DNA of 64,000 nt from Saussurea involucrata. Lineage: Eukaryota; Streptophyta; Magnoliopsida; Asterales; Asteraceae. The first letter of the stretch is position 1. Each line of letters starts with the position of its first letter. The stretch covers positions 95,024,873 through 95,088,872 of the forward strand of contig CM066326.1 of the NCBI GenBank assembly GCA_033807775.1, given 5' to 3'. The notes under the pieces were generated by a model. It ran no database searches. It was not told where the DNA came from and saw nothing but the letters and a program-made list of their open reading frames with translations. Below are positions 31,401-42,700 of the stretch, piece by piece. The position numbers and the translations under genes were made by a program.

Positions 31401-33697
31401 CCTGCAATTCTCGAAGCAATATTCCATCAGTCATGAATTTGATGGAACAGCTCTCTCCAATCTTCTTGTCATGCCTAACTTGGAAACCAACCTCCTTGCC
31501 TAGACGAAGACCAAGCTCAAATGCCACCCGCCTTGCAGTTGCAAGGACAGCAACTCGACGCGGTTGGGTAACACCAATAATGCCACTTCGAGTACTACAA
31601 TGTTTTGAACCAAATCCAGCTTCATATAGGAACTGCAAGAGAGCAAGAAAGAATCTCAAGTGATATTTCCAAAAAACTACATTCAAACCAATGTGGAACC
31701 CAGATACTGTTACAGAGTCATATAAGCTCACCTGAGGAACTTGTGTAGTCTTACCACACCCTGTTTCTCCACATATAATGACACTAGTATTCTCATATAT
31801 GGCTTCCATTATCTCCTGCTCCATCATGACTATAGGAAGATCCATCCTATTGCTCTCAACCTCCTTCGGTCTAGATACATGAACCACTGTGGGGACAGCT
31901 ACAGGTTTTGATGATGGACAACTAACCGTGCTGTTTGCAAAGCAGACTACCTCCTGTAACATATTAAGGCCCCTTTTAAAAAAGGATAGTTTACACTTTC
32001 ATAATGAATAGCACACATTCACAATTCCACACTACTTTAGATAAGATCAAACGAAGGCGTTTTAAGCATTTAATAAAGCTAACCACTGATTTTGCCATGC
32101 TTCTACTACAGCTAGATGTTGGCAATGCAGCTTTGGGATCGTCTAGCATTGATGTGTCAGTCTGCTCATTATCAACTTTCTTAGCAGACAAAGGAGGGTC
32201 TAATGCACCAATGGCTTCAGCTACTTTGCTACATGGTAGCTCTGTAGAAGATCTCAGAGTAGGTTTGACATTTGCGATTTCGATATCTCTGTTCATGGGC
32301 TGAACAGAGACATCCTCTGTGTCAACTTGGCTCGAGTAAATTTCACTTGAAGCAGGTTCAATCTCACAAGAATCACTCTCACTAGCTCTTCTTTTTAAAG
32401 GTCGATCACTATGCTGCAGTACCAAACCTGTCTTAGCAAACTGCACTTCTCTTCTGCGTTTCTCACGGGCAGTTTCAACCTATGAATATTTAGCTGTTAC
32501 ACATGAACACAAACCCCAAAGCGCAATTTTGAAAACTTAGAACAAAAGCTAAACCTGTCCCAAATTGCGTGAAGACCACATGAGTGAATAAGCATCCTCT
32601 TGAATTTTGTATTTCCTGACAAGTTAAAACCAAGCAAATGCTGTAAAAAATTAGCACATGCACATGGATGTGTGTAAGCATGTATCCAATAGAAGCTCAC
32701 ATACTCTAATGTCTCCAGGCTTTTAGATAAGAGAACCGATTTCTCCTTTTCCTCCTGCACATGTAAGAAATCAGTCACATTTGAACTAAACAAAGTTTAA
32801 AGCAGGATGGATTGATCAAACACACAAACATCAAGCTTCTTCAGCTTTCTCTTCTGGGAGCTGCTTGGTTGTTTAGGTCTCTCCCTTTTCTTTGACTTCA
32901 AAGAGCCCTTCAAAAGACAACAAAAAAGCAAAGCAAAGCAGCAACCTTGTAAGGCCTTGCATAAGAAGATGTAACGATGATTTAAACCCGAGTATTATCA
33001 GGACATACCTGTTTCAAACTTCTCCCTTTATTGTTTTTCTTTTTCTTTTGCATCAAGATCATCATGTTGCTATCATCTCCATTTAAGCTAAAAAAAGGCA
33101 GTATGGATAAGTAACTCAACCACAAGAAACTTGAAGATACTGGTCAAGAGAAAGTTTGCAGATTAGTTGATAAACTCAACAAACTTAACCAATTAGCATA
33201 TGATGAACATAGCACAACAAAAGTACACATAGCAAGTACAGCATAAACACAACCCCGACATAAACTGCCAAGCCTCTCCCTCCTATCTGTCCAACTCCCA
33301 CACCCCTGGCTAGGCTAGTAGTAGTTTCCAAATCCTAGCCTTGTACTCTAATCCTCCGCCTCCAAATGCTCCTATCAGAGGTCATGTCCTCGGAAATATC
33401 TAAGGCCGCCATGTCCAACCCCAACTGCTCCTCCCACGTCTTCCTCAATCTTCCTCTCCTCCTTATCCCCCTCTACAGTCACTCTTTCTACTATTCTTAC
33501 AGGTGACGTCAATGGTCCTCGGAATTTTAACAAACTTGGTTAACACAATTGAGACAATAAACACAGAAACATGGCAGACATTCCCAGGAGTAAGCATGAC
33601 GCCCGATGATAATGCAATTAAGTGAAAAAGTATAATACATCTTACTATCTTACCTTGATAAATGTGACCCATCGTCTAAACCCTCCAAAGTCTCCAT
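28440..33697 (-). CDS. DEAH13: DEAH-box RNA helicase, DHX37/Dhr1 homologue (DEAH13 type)
   Basis: Ten coding exons join in phase to about 1299 residues: 33654-33697, 33009-33087, 32830-32907, 32705-32754, 32555-32615, 32084-32479, 31732-31953, 31402-31632, 29984-31267 and 28440-29894. The first 230 residues are Lys-rich and low complexity. The helicase core follows: Walker A GETGCGKTTQ (about 298), PTQ-like VTQPRRVA, DEAH (about 401), SAT, and motif VI QRAGRAGRTGPG, with an acidic insert (about 500-560) typical of this subfamily. HA2/winged-helix and OB-fold regions come after. Dhr1/DHX37 removes U3 snoRNA from pre-18S rRNA in the nucleolus; the Arabidopsis homologue is FAS4/DEAH13. The orthology call rests on my reading of the family, not a tree. 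Confidence 0.9.
33290..33480 (-). mobile_element. RTE-like LINE 3' fragment in a helicase intron
   Basis: The minus strand has an open frame ending at 33335-33337 with the pattern WEEQLGLDM ... MTSDRSIWRRRIRV. This is the usual C-terminus of plant RTE-type non-LTR reverse transcriptases, followed by a GC-rich 3' tail. It is a short 5'-truncated relic. Confidence 0.6.
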
Positions 33698-34214
33698 TGT
33701 TTCCTGCGAAATCATATCAGAGAACAGTGAGGTCAAAGCAATCTTGGAAATACGTTCAAATCGTAAGAAGCATCAACTAAACATGGTAAAACTCGTGATA
33801 GTGGTCATGGCACAGATTGACGAACCCAAGATGTTTGCCGAGCAGGTGCACCTTTAGATGGGATCAAATTCCCGCAAAGCCGCTCGATGTGTTTTAGCCA
33901 AATTTCGTTTTCGAGGGATTCTTTAAGTTTGTTGGTCGATTTCGAGTGCCTTATTCAGTTTTTTAGGTCGATTTCGTAAAATTTCTCAACTTTAAGGATT
34001 TGATCGCTTTATCCTTTGCTTTTTTTCCCTAGGTTTCTAATTTTGTTCCCTTATGCATCTAGATTTTTAGTACTACATAGGATGTTTTGCAAATCAAAGT
34101 TAGATTAAACAAACTAACATTCTTTCAAAAAAAAACTAACATCAACAAGACAACAACTAAGCAGGGCCGGTCCTTTGGTTTCGGATGCCCATGGCAAAAG
34201 GTCAAAAAATGCCC

Positions 34215-34248
<34 letters not shown>

Positions 34249-34668
34249 GAACTATTTGAAGGGGTTTAGAACCTAATCAAGCTAGGTGGCAATATTTCTA
34301 ATGAAAGATAAATAGCTAAGTGAAAGACATATGCAAAAACTATATCAAATGCTTGAATATGAATAAACTTGTTTTCTAATTTTATCTCTCAACCTTGACT
34401 TGGATTAAGTCACTGAATGTTGGCCAAGATGGATCTAATATTATGCCTTGCAACAACAAGGAGAAAGGCTCTTTTTAAAGCCTAACCCTTGAAACACAAA
34501 TGATGTAATCTTGATATCAAGTGACTGTATTGCACCAATTGAAACTAAACAATTAGTTTCTCTATGAAAGTAAATAGGTTTGTTTATCAAAAAAAAGTAA
34601 AAAATGATTTCAACAGTTTGAATGGAGTGACCGGATTTTCTTTCTTCTTTAATTTGAGGAGGCCTGGT

Positions 34669-34783
34669 CAATCATATCCTATTGATGTTTCTTCTAGTTG
34701 TATAATAGATCATCAATCTGGCCAATCGTATCTTATTGATGTTTCTTCTAGTTGTATAATAGATCATCAATCATATCTCTTTA
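34669..34783. repeat. 54-bp tandem duplication
   Basis: Two adjacent copies of a unit beginning CCAATC(A/G)TATC and ending ATAGATCATCAATC differ at only a few positions. Confidence 0.85.
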
Positions 34784-35004
34784 GATAATACATTAATGTA
34801 CAGTATATGGAGTGTCTAATAAACTGCTTAGGCTTTGAATATTCACAAATTGTGGATTTTAAAAGAAAGATATCATTCTCCATTTTCATAAAATATATTC
34901 ACACCAGCATTTTCAATGTTTTCATTATCCCAAAACATTATCAATGTTATCAAGACAACAATTCAAACAAATAGAGGCAGCAAGTAAGCAAGAAACAGTT
35001 TTTA

Positions 35005-35292
35005 GTGTTTGGATGGTTAAAAAAACTGCTTATTAGCGGTTTGGCACTGTGATAAGAAGTTTTTGACAAGTAATTTCATTCTAACTTATTGACCTATCTG
35101 AAACAACTTATCAACTTTTTGATTATTTTACATGTATAAGCAATCCCAAACACTCTCTAATAAATAAAAACTTATTAGCTTATTACGTTTTGGTACCACC
35201 ATAAGCTACTCCAAACATTTTTTATATAATTCCCAAATAAGTTGATAAGCACTTTTACATAAAAGCATAAGTTGCCAAACACCCCCTTAGAA
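35005..35292. mobile_element. Possible hAT-type MITE
   Basis: The ends carry GTGTTTGG and CCAAACAC in inverted orientation around an AT-rich, non-coding interior. This is a common design of small hAT-related MITEs. I could not define a target duplication. Confidence 0.4.
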
Positions 35293-35314
35293 GTTAGAAA
35301 AGAAAACACCTCAC

Positions 35315-35615
35315 CTTGATTCAGGGCAAAAACAATAACAAATTTAGGGGAGAATCAGAAGCAAGAAGCCAGTCGATTTAGGGCAGAAACTAAACTAGAC
35401 GCAAGAAGCCAGTCGATACCAATCGATTGAGAGTAACGAGTGCTGAGAACTGAGAGGCGAGAGATTGAGTTCGTGAATGGTGAATCGTGAGTAGGGTAGC
35501 AAGAGTTTTCGTGATGAATGATTTCGTGAGGCAGATACGTGCACCGTATGAGTTTGATGGCCTTATATGGGCCTCATGCGCCAAAACCACCATAGTCATG
35601 GGCCAAAGCCGGGCC
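35315..35615 (-). promoter_or_regulatory. 5'UTR exon and core promoter of the DEAH13-type gene
   Basis: On the minus strand, GGGCC/TGGGCC-type motifs (35611, 35599, 35568) lead to a TATA-like CATATAAGG (35561-35570). A non-coding exon probably starts near 35530 and ends at the 35315 donor. MULE-2 begins only about 25 bp beyond the outermost motif. Confidence 0.5.
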
Positions 35616-35640
35616 TGCAATTAAGGTTTAAAAAAATTAA

Positions 35641-35800
35641 GGGTAATGTGATTTCTTTAAAACAAGAACATGTGGTTTCATAAGTCGACTTTTGGTTTTC
35701 ATGGTTCTGATTTTGCTCTAGAATCAAGACCTTGCCACTAACTCCGTTAAATGGCTTCGTTAGTGGCAGGGGTATTTTCGTCAACTCACTTTTTCCCCTC
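35641..35800 (+). repeat. Left terminal inverted repeat of MULE-2
   Basis: The sequence aligns with the reverse complement of the right end over about 155 bp (for example the block around GTTAGTGGCAGGGG). Compared with the right end it lacks the outermost ~25 bp that contain GAGTAAACTC. Confidence 0.85.
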
Positions 35801-38217
35801 AAATTTTAACGACACTAATCTGATTTTTGGCAACTCTTCGTCTTCATCATCTCACTAACTTCACACTTTAAACCTTCATTCTCTTCACACATACTGAACA
35901 CTGAGGTAAAACCCTCATTCGATCAAACTTGTTCCCTTTGCTCAAGAAACAATGGCGGAACCAGGATGGTTTTAAGGAGGGATTTAGCCGAAGGATTTGA
36001 CCCAAGTGATGTATATGGTAAGCAAACATTCATCTCTGTTTTTCCATTTTTGAAGCAAACATTCTTCATTGATGTCACCTATTTACCTTTTCTGTTAATT
36101 TTCTATACAGAGCTTTACCCAACATTGATAACAGTAAGGATGAACCATGGAGGTGCCTTTACAAGCTTTCCTGGAAGAAGATACGAGAATGGTAAGACTG
36201 ATTATGTTGATTTGGTTAACATAGAAGGATTAAATGTAGAGGAGTTTCATTTAATGGTGTTAGCATTAGGGTATGATAGACATGAAATCAAGTTTTACCA
36301 TTTCTTGATTCCTGAAGGTGATATGGATACTGGGTTAAGAGGGTTAGGTAGTAACCAGGATGTGTTAAACCTCTTACAATATGCCCCTGCTATTAAACTC
36401 ATTGATGTGTTTGTGGAACATGGTAGGACTAACCTGTCAACCCCAAATCAAAGCATGGATCATATAATTCATAGCTTTGATCCTTACATTGGGTTGGACT
36501 CAGAGATACCAGAACAGGGGGTGAAGGGAACTTGCAAGAGGAAGTAGGCTTGGACAATGGCTTAGACTTGAACCAGGGCTTGGACTTGAACCAGGATTTG
36601 GACTTGAACCAGGGAAGTGACAACCATGATGATATAGAGAGCCATAATAGTAATGAGTATGATGAGCTTTTTGATATAGATGATGACTTGGAGGATTATG
36701 TAGATAGTTATTGTAAAGCCCGTGTCCCGGTACGTTTTTCCTTTATTTAATTAATTAATTTAAGGTGTGTACCGTTAATTGATTTGGTTCGGGGTTTGTT
36801 GTCGTTAAGGACCAAAATGTTAATCCATATTTTATTCTAGGGTAGTTTGTGAAGGGAGAATAGTAGGGGGGCTAAAAGGAAAGTTTTGGAAAAGTTGCAT
36901 GGGTTTTCGGCCCATGGCCGGCTCATTTCGTTTCTTAGTTACGTGAAAGCCAAACATAACCCATTTTGTTTTCCTTGGAACCCTACGGCAGCTGTGGTTT
37001 TTTTTTTGGTGCGATCGTGAGGTAAGAGAGAAAGAGAGAGTGTCGAGAGGAGATAGAGATCGAGAGAGAGAGACCACCGATAGATCGAGAGAGAGTGGTG
37101 AGAGAGAGAGAGATATCGAGAGGTAGAGAGGCAGCTCGCCGGAGAAGAAGCACTCGCCGGAGAGCTTGGAGAAGAAGGCCAATCGGTGTCGTGACCATCG
37201 TTAGGTAAGCTTCCAACTTGTCGTTTTCTTGTGTACCTCGTCGCCGGAAAACACCGCGGACCACCACCGGCCGGCAGCCGCCGTGCGCCGCCACTGTGGT
37301 GGCTGGGCGTCGAGTGGGTGGCGTGTGGTGGGCTGTGGTGGTGCGGGTTGCTAGTCCTTGCAATAAGGTGATCGAATGATAGGAATGTCGGTTCGTGTCG
37401 TTAGTTTATCGTTTCGAGAAATGAACCGCCGCCGGCCGCCACCGGCGATCACTGTGCCGGAGGGCAGCGGGTGGTGCGGCCTTGTATCGGTTATAATCTC
37501 AGTAGAACCCTTAAGGGTGTAGCCTAATCGATTAAGCCGTTAGTTAAGCCGTCGTTTCTTAAAGATCGTCATTTTATGTTAATTATTGGTTCAGCCCCTG
37601 TTTTGTGACGGCAATAACTTCTTCGTCGTAACTCCGATTGATCCGAAACTGGCGCCCACGCTTTGAGCTCGGGACCGAGTACGTTTTCTGTGTTTTGGCG
37701 GAAAACTGGTTCGGCCTCGAGTTGGGAGAAAAAGTGGTCGCAAGTTGTGCGGTTCGTCATTTTATGTGAATTTCCTGGAATCTGCCACTGTTTTGCGTGG
37801 ACCGTAACTTTTTACTCGTAACTCGTTTTGAGGTGATTTTGGTGGCCATAGTTCCCTATTCGAGTCGGGAAGGTTTTTCGTGTTTTGCCGAAAGTCTGAT
37901 TTAAACCGTAGCTAGGCTGTTTTGGACTGTTTATGCAGCTGGACCGAAACTGACAGTTTCGGGTAACCGTTCGTATTTAATTCATAGTAAATTATAGAAA
38001 AATCATTAGGAGGCGTATAATATGTCCTTGGAACCCTAACTCAGAGGACTTTCTGGTCATGAAATAATATTGGGATTTTTCTGGATTTAAGGGGATCGAA
38101 ATAGGTCCCGAACAGACCTGTTTTGGGGTGATCGGAAGTTAGTTTTAGTGACAGTTTTGGGATGTGTCGCGTCGTGGGGTCCGGGTCTCGTATTGACGTA
38201 TTTTATCGTACGTTTAG

Positions 38218-38281
38218 GTGCCGGAAAGTGATCGTCGTTGTGTGGAGCTACTTACTATTTTTAGCTAGGCGCGCACCCGAG
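38218..38281 (+). other. Putative 64-nt mini-exon in the gypsy LTR
   Basis: It is bounded by CGTTTAG/GTG on the left and CCCGAG/GTGAGTTC on the right. Equivalent segments of 67 nt occur in the two other gypsy LTRs (14366-14432 plus, 16438-16504 minus). Use as an exon is predicted, not shown. Confidence 0.4.
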
Positions 38282-38442
38282 GTGAGTTCTCTCACTACAA
38301 TTAATTAATAGTTGTTTATTATTACTGTAGCACGTGTGTGAAAATTGTATGCGGGATTGTTGGGGGCTAGATAGTGGGACGTCTAGTTAACATTATGTGC
38401 TACATTATTCGGCGGGGCCGAGTCCCGACGGGGACGGAGGTG

Positions 38443-38543
38443 TTTTACGCAGTAGGCGTAAAAGGGGCGTTTACGCAGTAGGCGTAAAAAGGATGTCACA
38501 CGCAGTAGGCGTAAAGCGGGTGTTTCCCGCAGTAGGCGGAAAC
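38443..38543 (+). repeat. Four-copy hairpin array in the 5' LTR
   Basis: Four units share CGCAGTAGGCG. Copy 1 folds as TTTTACGC-AGTAG-GCGTAAAA, and copy 2 has a 7-bp version. Copy 3 keeps only the inner stem. Copy 4 pairs GTTTC with GAAAC around one extra C. Confidence 0.85.
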
Positions 38544-38990
38544 GTGCGGCGGGGCCGTAGACCCGACATCCGCCCGGGGATTTATATTATGTGGTGGTTA
38601 TTATACTTGTTTATGATTTGTTCGTAGACTTGTATGTGGTGGTGTGATCCTTTTTGCTTTAGGGGTAATATGAGATAACCATTGTTATTTGTTGTGTTTG
38701 AATTCACTAAGCTTCGTGCTTACCCCTCCCAATTTACAGTGGCTGCAGGTACAAGTGGTACGAAGGCATGACTGGCACACACTGACGCGCAAGATGGATG
38801 AGTTGAAGGATTTGCTTACTAAACATTTTCCCGTTATTGAATAAACAATTTAATTTCCGCTGTTAACTCATGTTTTGATAATGCTCGTGATTGGAATTAT
38901 TATTTTGGGTTTAATAAATGGAGACTTATTATTAAATATGCGCGTTTTAAAAATTTTTAAATTTTCTTGAAATTTTGGGGCGTTACAACT

Positions 38991-39002
38991 TGGTATCAGA
39001 GC
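38991..39002 (+). other. Primer binding site (tRNA-Met) of the gypsy element
   Basis: TGGTATCAGAGC begins three bases after the 5' LTR, complementary to the 3' end of initiator tRNA-Met. Confidence 0.93.
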
Positions 39003-39798
39003 CACGGCTTGAGTGAATCAAACGCACCTCGGTGTGTTTGGTCTCAAGTTGCGGCTGGGAAATATTTATAATTTTTTTTTAAAACCTTTTGGAAATAAAG
39101 AGGAAAAGATGAAAACCCGTTCGAGGAACGGTGATCGAGGGCGCAGTGTGTACAGTCAGCCGGAGCCAAGGGAAAGGTACAATGCTTAGTGCTTTCTCAT
39201 TTTATCGCTTTCTAGATCATAGGGTATGCATGCTAGATTGCCTGAGGTTGACACTATGCGATACGTTGGATTACTTGCTATTATGATTTTCTTGCTAATT
39301 ATAGTAGGTTTCTAAGTAGGTGCCCTTTAAATCGTATGCGGTAAGAGGCTAATAGCCTTAGAATATTCGATTTAGTTCTATTGCGCAGCTCTTGTTTGAG
39401 TCCAACCGTTCTAGGATAGAATCTAGCATTTGAATGTCTATTTGTCTTGCACTGCATATGATTGGGTATTTTCGCGGCCACTCATTATGATTAGCAGGTT
39501 TTTTATAGTAGCGAGGGTAGTGGGTGGAATATAATTCCTAGGGAGCTAGGAAGGGTGAGTGCATATGCCGGTGCGGGCATATGTGTTGAGTTGCGGCGAG
39601 AACTACTTGGACCCTCGGGATGGGACACGAAACGGGTAATGATAGGTGTAGAAGGTAGTAGTAGAGCTCCTACTACCGGAAGCACAGGATCAGTACTCGG
39701 GTCGGGAAAGTCACGAGGGATTCAAGGAGTTGAGCGTATGTGTTGATAGTGTAAGTTATTAGCTGATAATAACTCTTTGAATTTCTCCTTCTTATAGA
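39003..39798 (+). other. Gypsy leader ending in a strong splice-acceptor-like site
   Basis: This non-coding leader is partly conserved in the fragment at 14885-15632. It ends in a pyrimidine-rich run and CTTATAG at 39791-39797, one base before the gag ATG. Confidence 0.6.
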
Positions 39799-42700
39799 AT
39801 GGTCAACACTAGGAGACGCGGTGCGGCTGAGCCGAGGGCTGAAGCCGGGATCACTGAGGAACGGATTCAAGAGATGATTGCAAATGAGGTTGCACGAGCT
39901 GTGGGGGATGCAATTCCCGAGATTATCACCGCGATTCAGAATCAACTGGTGACTCTAGTGGAGGAGCGGTTTGCAGCGATGCCGCCGCCTGTTGGGGGAC
40001 AGCCCCGTGCCCGAGACTTCCAGTATCGGGATCTTTCTGCCTGCTCTCCACCGGAATTCAAGGGTGACTCTAACCCTATCGTTAGCATGCGCTGGATATC
40101 CGACATGGAGTGCGCTTTTCTGACAAGCGGCTGTCCGGATAACTTGAAGGTTCGATTTGCAGTGAATCTACTTCGCGAGGGAGCGAAAGACTGGTGCGCC
40201 ACGGCATTGACTCTGGCCGAGCGTACCACTCTTACTTGGGACGAGTTCGTTGTTCGTTTCCGTGCTGAGTACGTGCCGCCGATAGAGATGGAAAGAATAG
40301 CGAAGGAGTTCTTGGAGCTGAACCAGACTACGGAGACCATAAAGGAGATGAACAAGAAGTTTACCGAAATGGCGCTATTCTGTCCCCAATATGCGGCCTC
40401 AGAAGAAATGAAGATGGCGAGGTACAAGGACATGCTTCGGACCGAGATCCGGGAAATTGTGAGCGCAGTGCAACATCCTTCGCTGTCGGCTATGATGGAT
40501 GCAGCGCGGAGAAGAGAGTTAGAGTTGGAGACCCAAGCGAAGAAGAGGAAGGCGGCACAGGCAGTGACGCCTATCTCTGCAGTGCCAAAGAAATCGAAGT
40601 TTGTTGATTCTCGTGGGCACACGAAGAGTAGCGGTTCTAAGGCCCGGGATGTGAGTGTTAGAAGATCTGATGCATGTTACAAGTGTGGGCAGCCTGGCCA
40701 TCTCAGTAGAGATTGCAGGTCGCCACTAATGTTATGTTTTGGCTGTAAACAGGCTGGCCATGTGAAGGCCAACTGCCCGAATGCTAGGGCAACTGATGGG
40801 GGTGGTGCACAGAGGGCTCCTGCGAATGCCCCGCTGCGCATCACCGACGGCCGTACGGGTCAGCCAGGGACAGAGGCAGCCCGAGGTAGAGTCCACCAGC
40901 TGAAGGTGGAAGAGGCGCAGGCGACGCCTAGGGTGGTGACAGGTATGCTTTATCACCCTCTTTCTTTTCGTCCTTTCTTTTCATGCCTTGTTTTCTTGTT
41001 GTTGTTTATATATGTTGTTATCTGTATGATAGGTACGTTTCTAGTTAACTCGGTGCCTGCGGTTGTAATGTTTGATAGCGGGGCTACTCATTCATTTGTG
41101 TCTCGCACTTTTAGCGAGAGTTTGGGCCGAGTGGTGGGACGGTTAGGATGTCCTTTGGTAGTCGAGGTTGCCGATGATAGGACCTTGACGGTTACGGATG
41201 TGTATCGGGGATGCACGTTGGAAATCTCGGGTGTGAGGTTTCCCATAGATTTGATTCCGATAGCTATGCGAGAGCTTTGTGTGATTGTGGGCATGGATTG
41301 GATGGACGCGTTTGATGCGGAAATTGTCTGTCGCCACAAACAAGTGCGGGTTCGAACCCCAAGCGGGGGAGAGCTGTTGATTCAGGGAGACTCGCCCAGA
41401 CGGTCTACGGCAATATGTTCAGCGGCGAGGGCTCGGAGACACCTTCAGCATAGTGGTAAGGGGTATTTGGCGTATGTGATAGATACGCGCCTTGATGAGA
41501 CGAAGAAGACTGCCGTGGATGTGCCAGTCGTGAGGGAGTTTGCCGATGTATTTCCCGACGAGTTACCGGGGATACCTCCCGAACGACAGGTGGAATTTCG
41601 AATCGATCTGGTTCCGGGTGCTACTCCGGTGGCCAAGGCACCCTATCGCTTGGCTCCACCGGAAATGAAGGAGCTTTATGAGCAGCTGCAGGAGCTTCTG
41701 GAGAAGGAGTTCATCAAACCGAGTTGTTCACCGTGGGGAGCTCCGATCTTGTTCGTGAAAAAGAAAGATGGATCTCAGCGGATGTGCATTGACTACCGGG
41801 AGCTGAATAAGCTTACGGTGAAGAATCGTTATCCTTTGCCAAGGATTGATGATTTGTTTGATCAGTTGCAGGGAGCCTCGTGGTTCTCTAAGATTGACTT
41901 GAGATCCGGGTACCATCAGATGCGGGTGCGTAGCGAAGATACGGAGAAGACGGCCTTCCGGACGCGGTACGGCCATTACGAGTTCGTAGTGATGCCTTTC
42001 GGGCTCACCAACGCACCAGCAGCGTTCATGGACCTCATGAACAGGGTGTGTAGTCCGATGTTGGATCGTTCGGTGATCGTGTTCATCGACGACATTCTTG
42101 TATATTCCAAGACGAAGGAAGAGCACGAGGTGCATTTGCGGGAAGTGCTAGAAGTTTTGAGACGGGAGAAGCTTTATGCTAAGTTCTCCAAGTGTGAATT
42201 CTGGTTACGAGAGGTCCAATTCTTAGGACATGTCGTGAATCAGAATGGTATCATGGTCGATCCGGCCAAGATTTCGGCAGTTATGCGGTGGGAGGTGCCG
42301 AAAACTCCTACCGAGGTGCGGAGTTTTCTCGGGTTAGCAGGGTACTACCGGAGATTTATCCAAGATTTCTCCAAGATTGCCTTGCCTATGACTCGACTGA
42401 CGAAGAAAACTGCAGCTTTCAGTTGGGGTGATGAGCAACAGAAGGCGTTTGAGGAGCTACGCAGGCGTTTATGTGAGGCTCCTGTGTTGACCTTGCCTGA
42501 GGGCATGGAAGATTTGGTGGTTTACTGTGATGCTTCGTACCAAGGGTTGGGTGCCGTGCTTATGCAACGCGGCAAGGTCATCGCTTACGTGTCGAGGCAG
42601 TTGAAGCCTCATGAGGCGAACTACCCGACTCATGATTTGGAGCTGGGAGCGGTGGTGTTTGCTTTAAAAATATGGAGACACTATCTTTATGGTGTCAAGT

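Larger units (their letters stand above)
33704..35314 (-). other. 5'UTR intron of the DEAH13-type gene
   Basis: The acceptor TTTCGCAG lies six bases before the start codon (exon base 33703). A matching donor AAG/GTGAGG is at 35315/35314. The intron holds a diverged relative of the 52726-53124 element (33825-34020), an AT microsatellite (34217-34246), a 54-bp tandem duplication and a possible MITE. Confidence 0.55.
36712..38987 (+). repeat. 5' LTR of the gypsy element
   Basis: It runs from TGTAAAGCCC to GGGCGTTACA. It contains a long GA-rich stretch (37020-37120), candidate splice donor 37205, acceptor before 38218, donor after 38281, and a four-copy hairpin array (38443-38543). Confidence 0.97.

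Noticed and set aside
34160..34250. GCCGGTCC... segment before the AT repeat as a gene remnant
   Set aside because: Too short and without coding signal; probably part of an unclassified repeat.
36832..38627. Several small ORFs repeated exactly at 44505-46300
   Set aside because: They lie in the two LTR copies, have no recognisable domains and follow simple GA-rich or GC-rich sequence.
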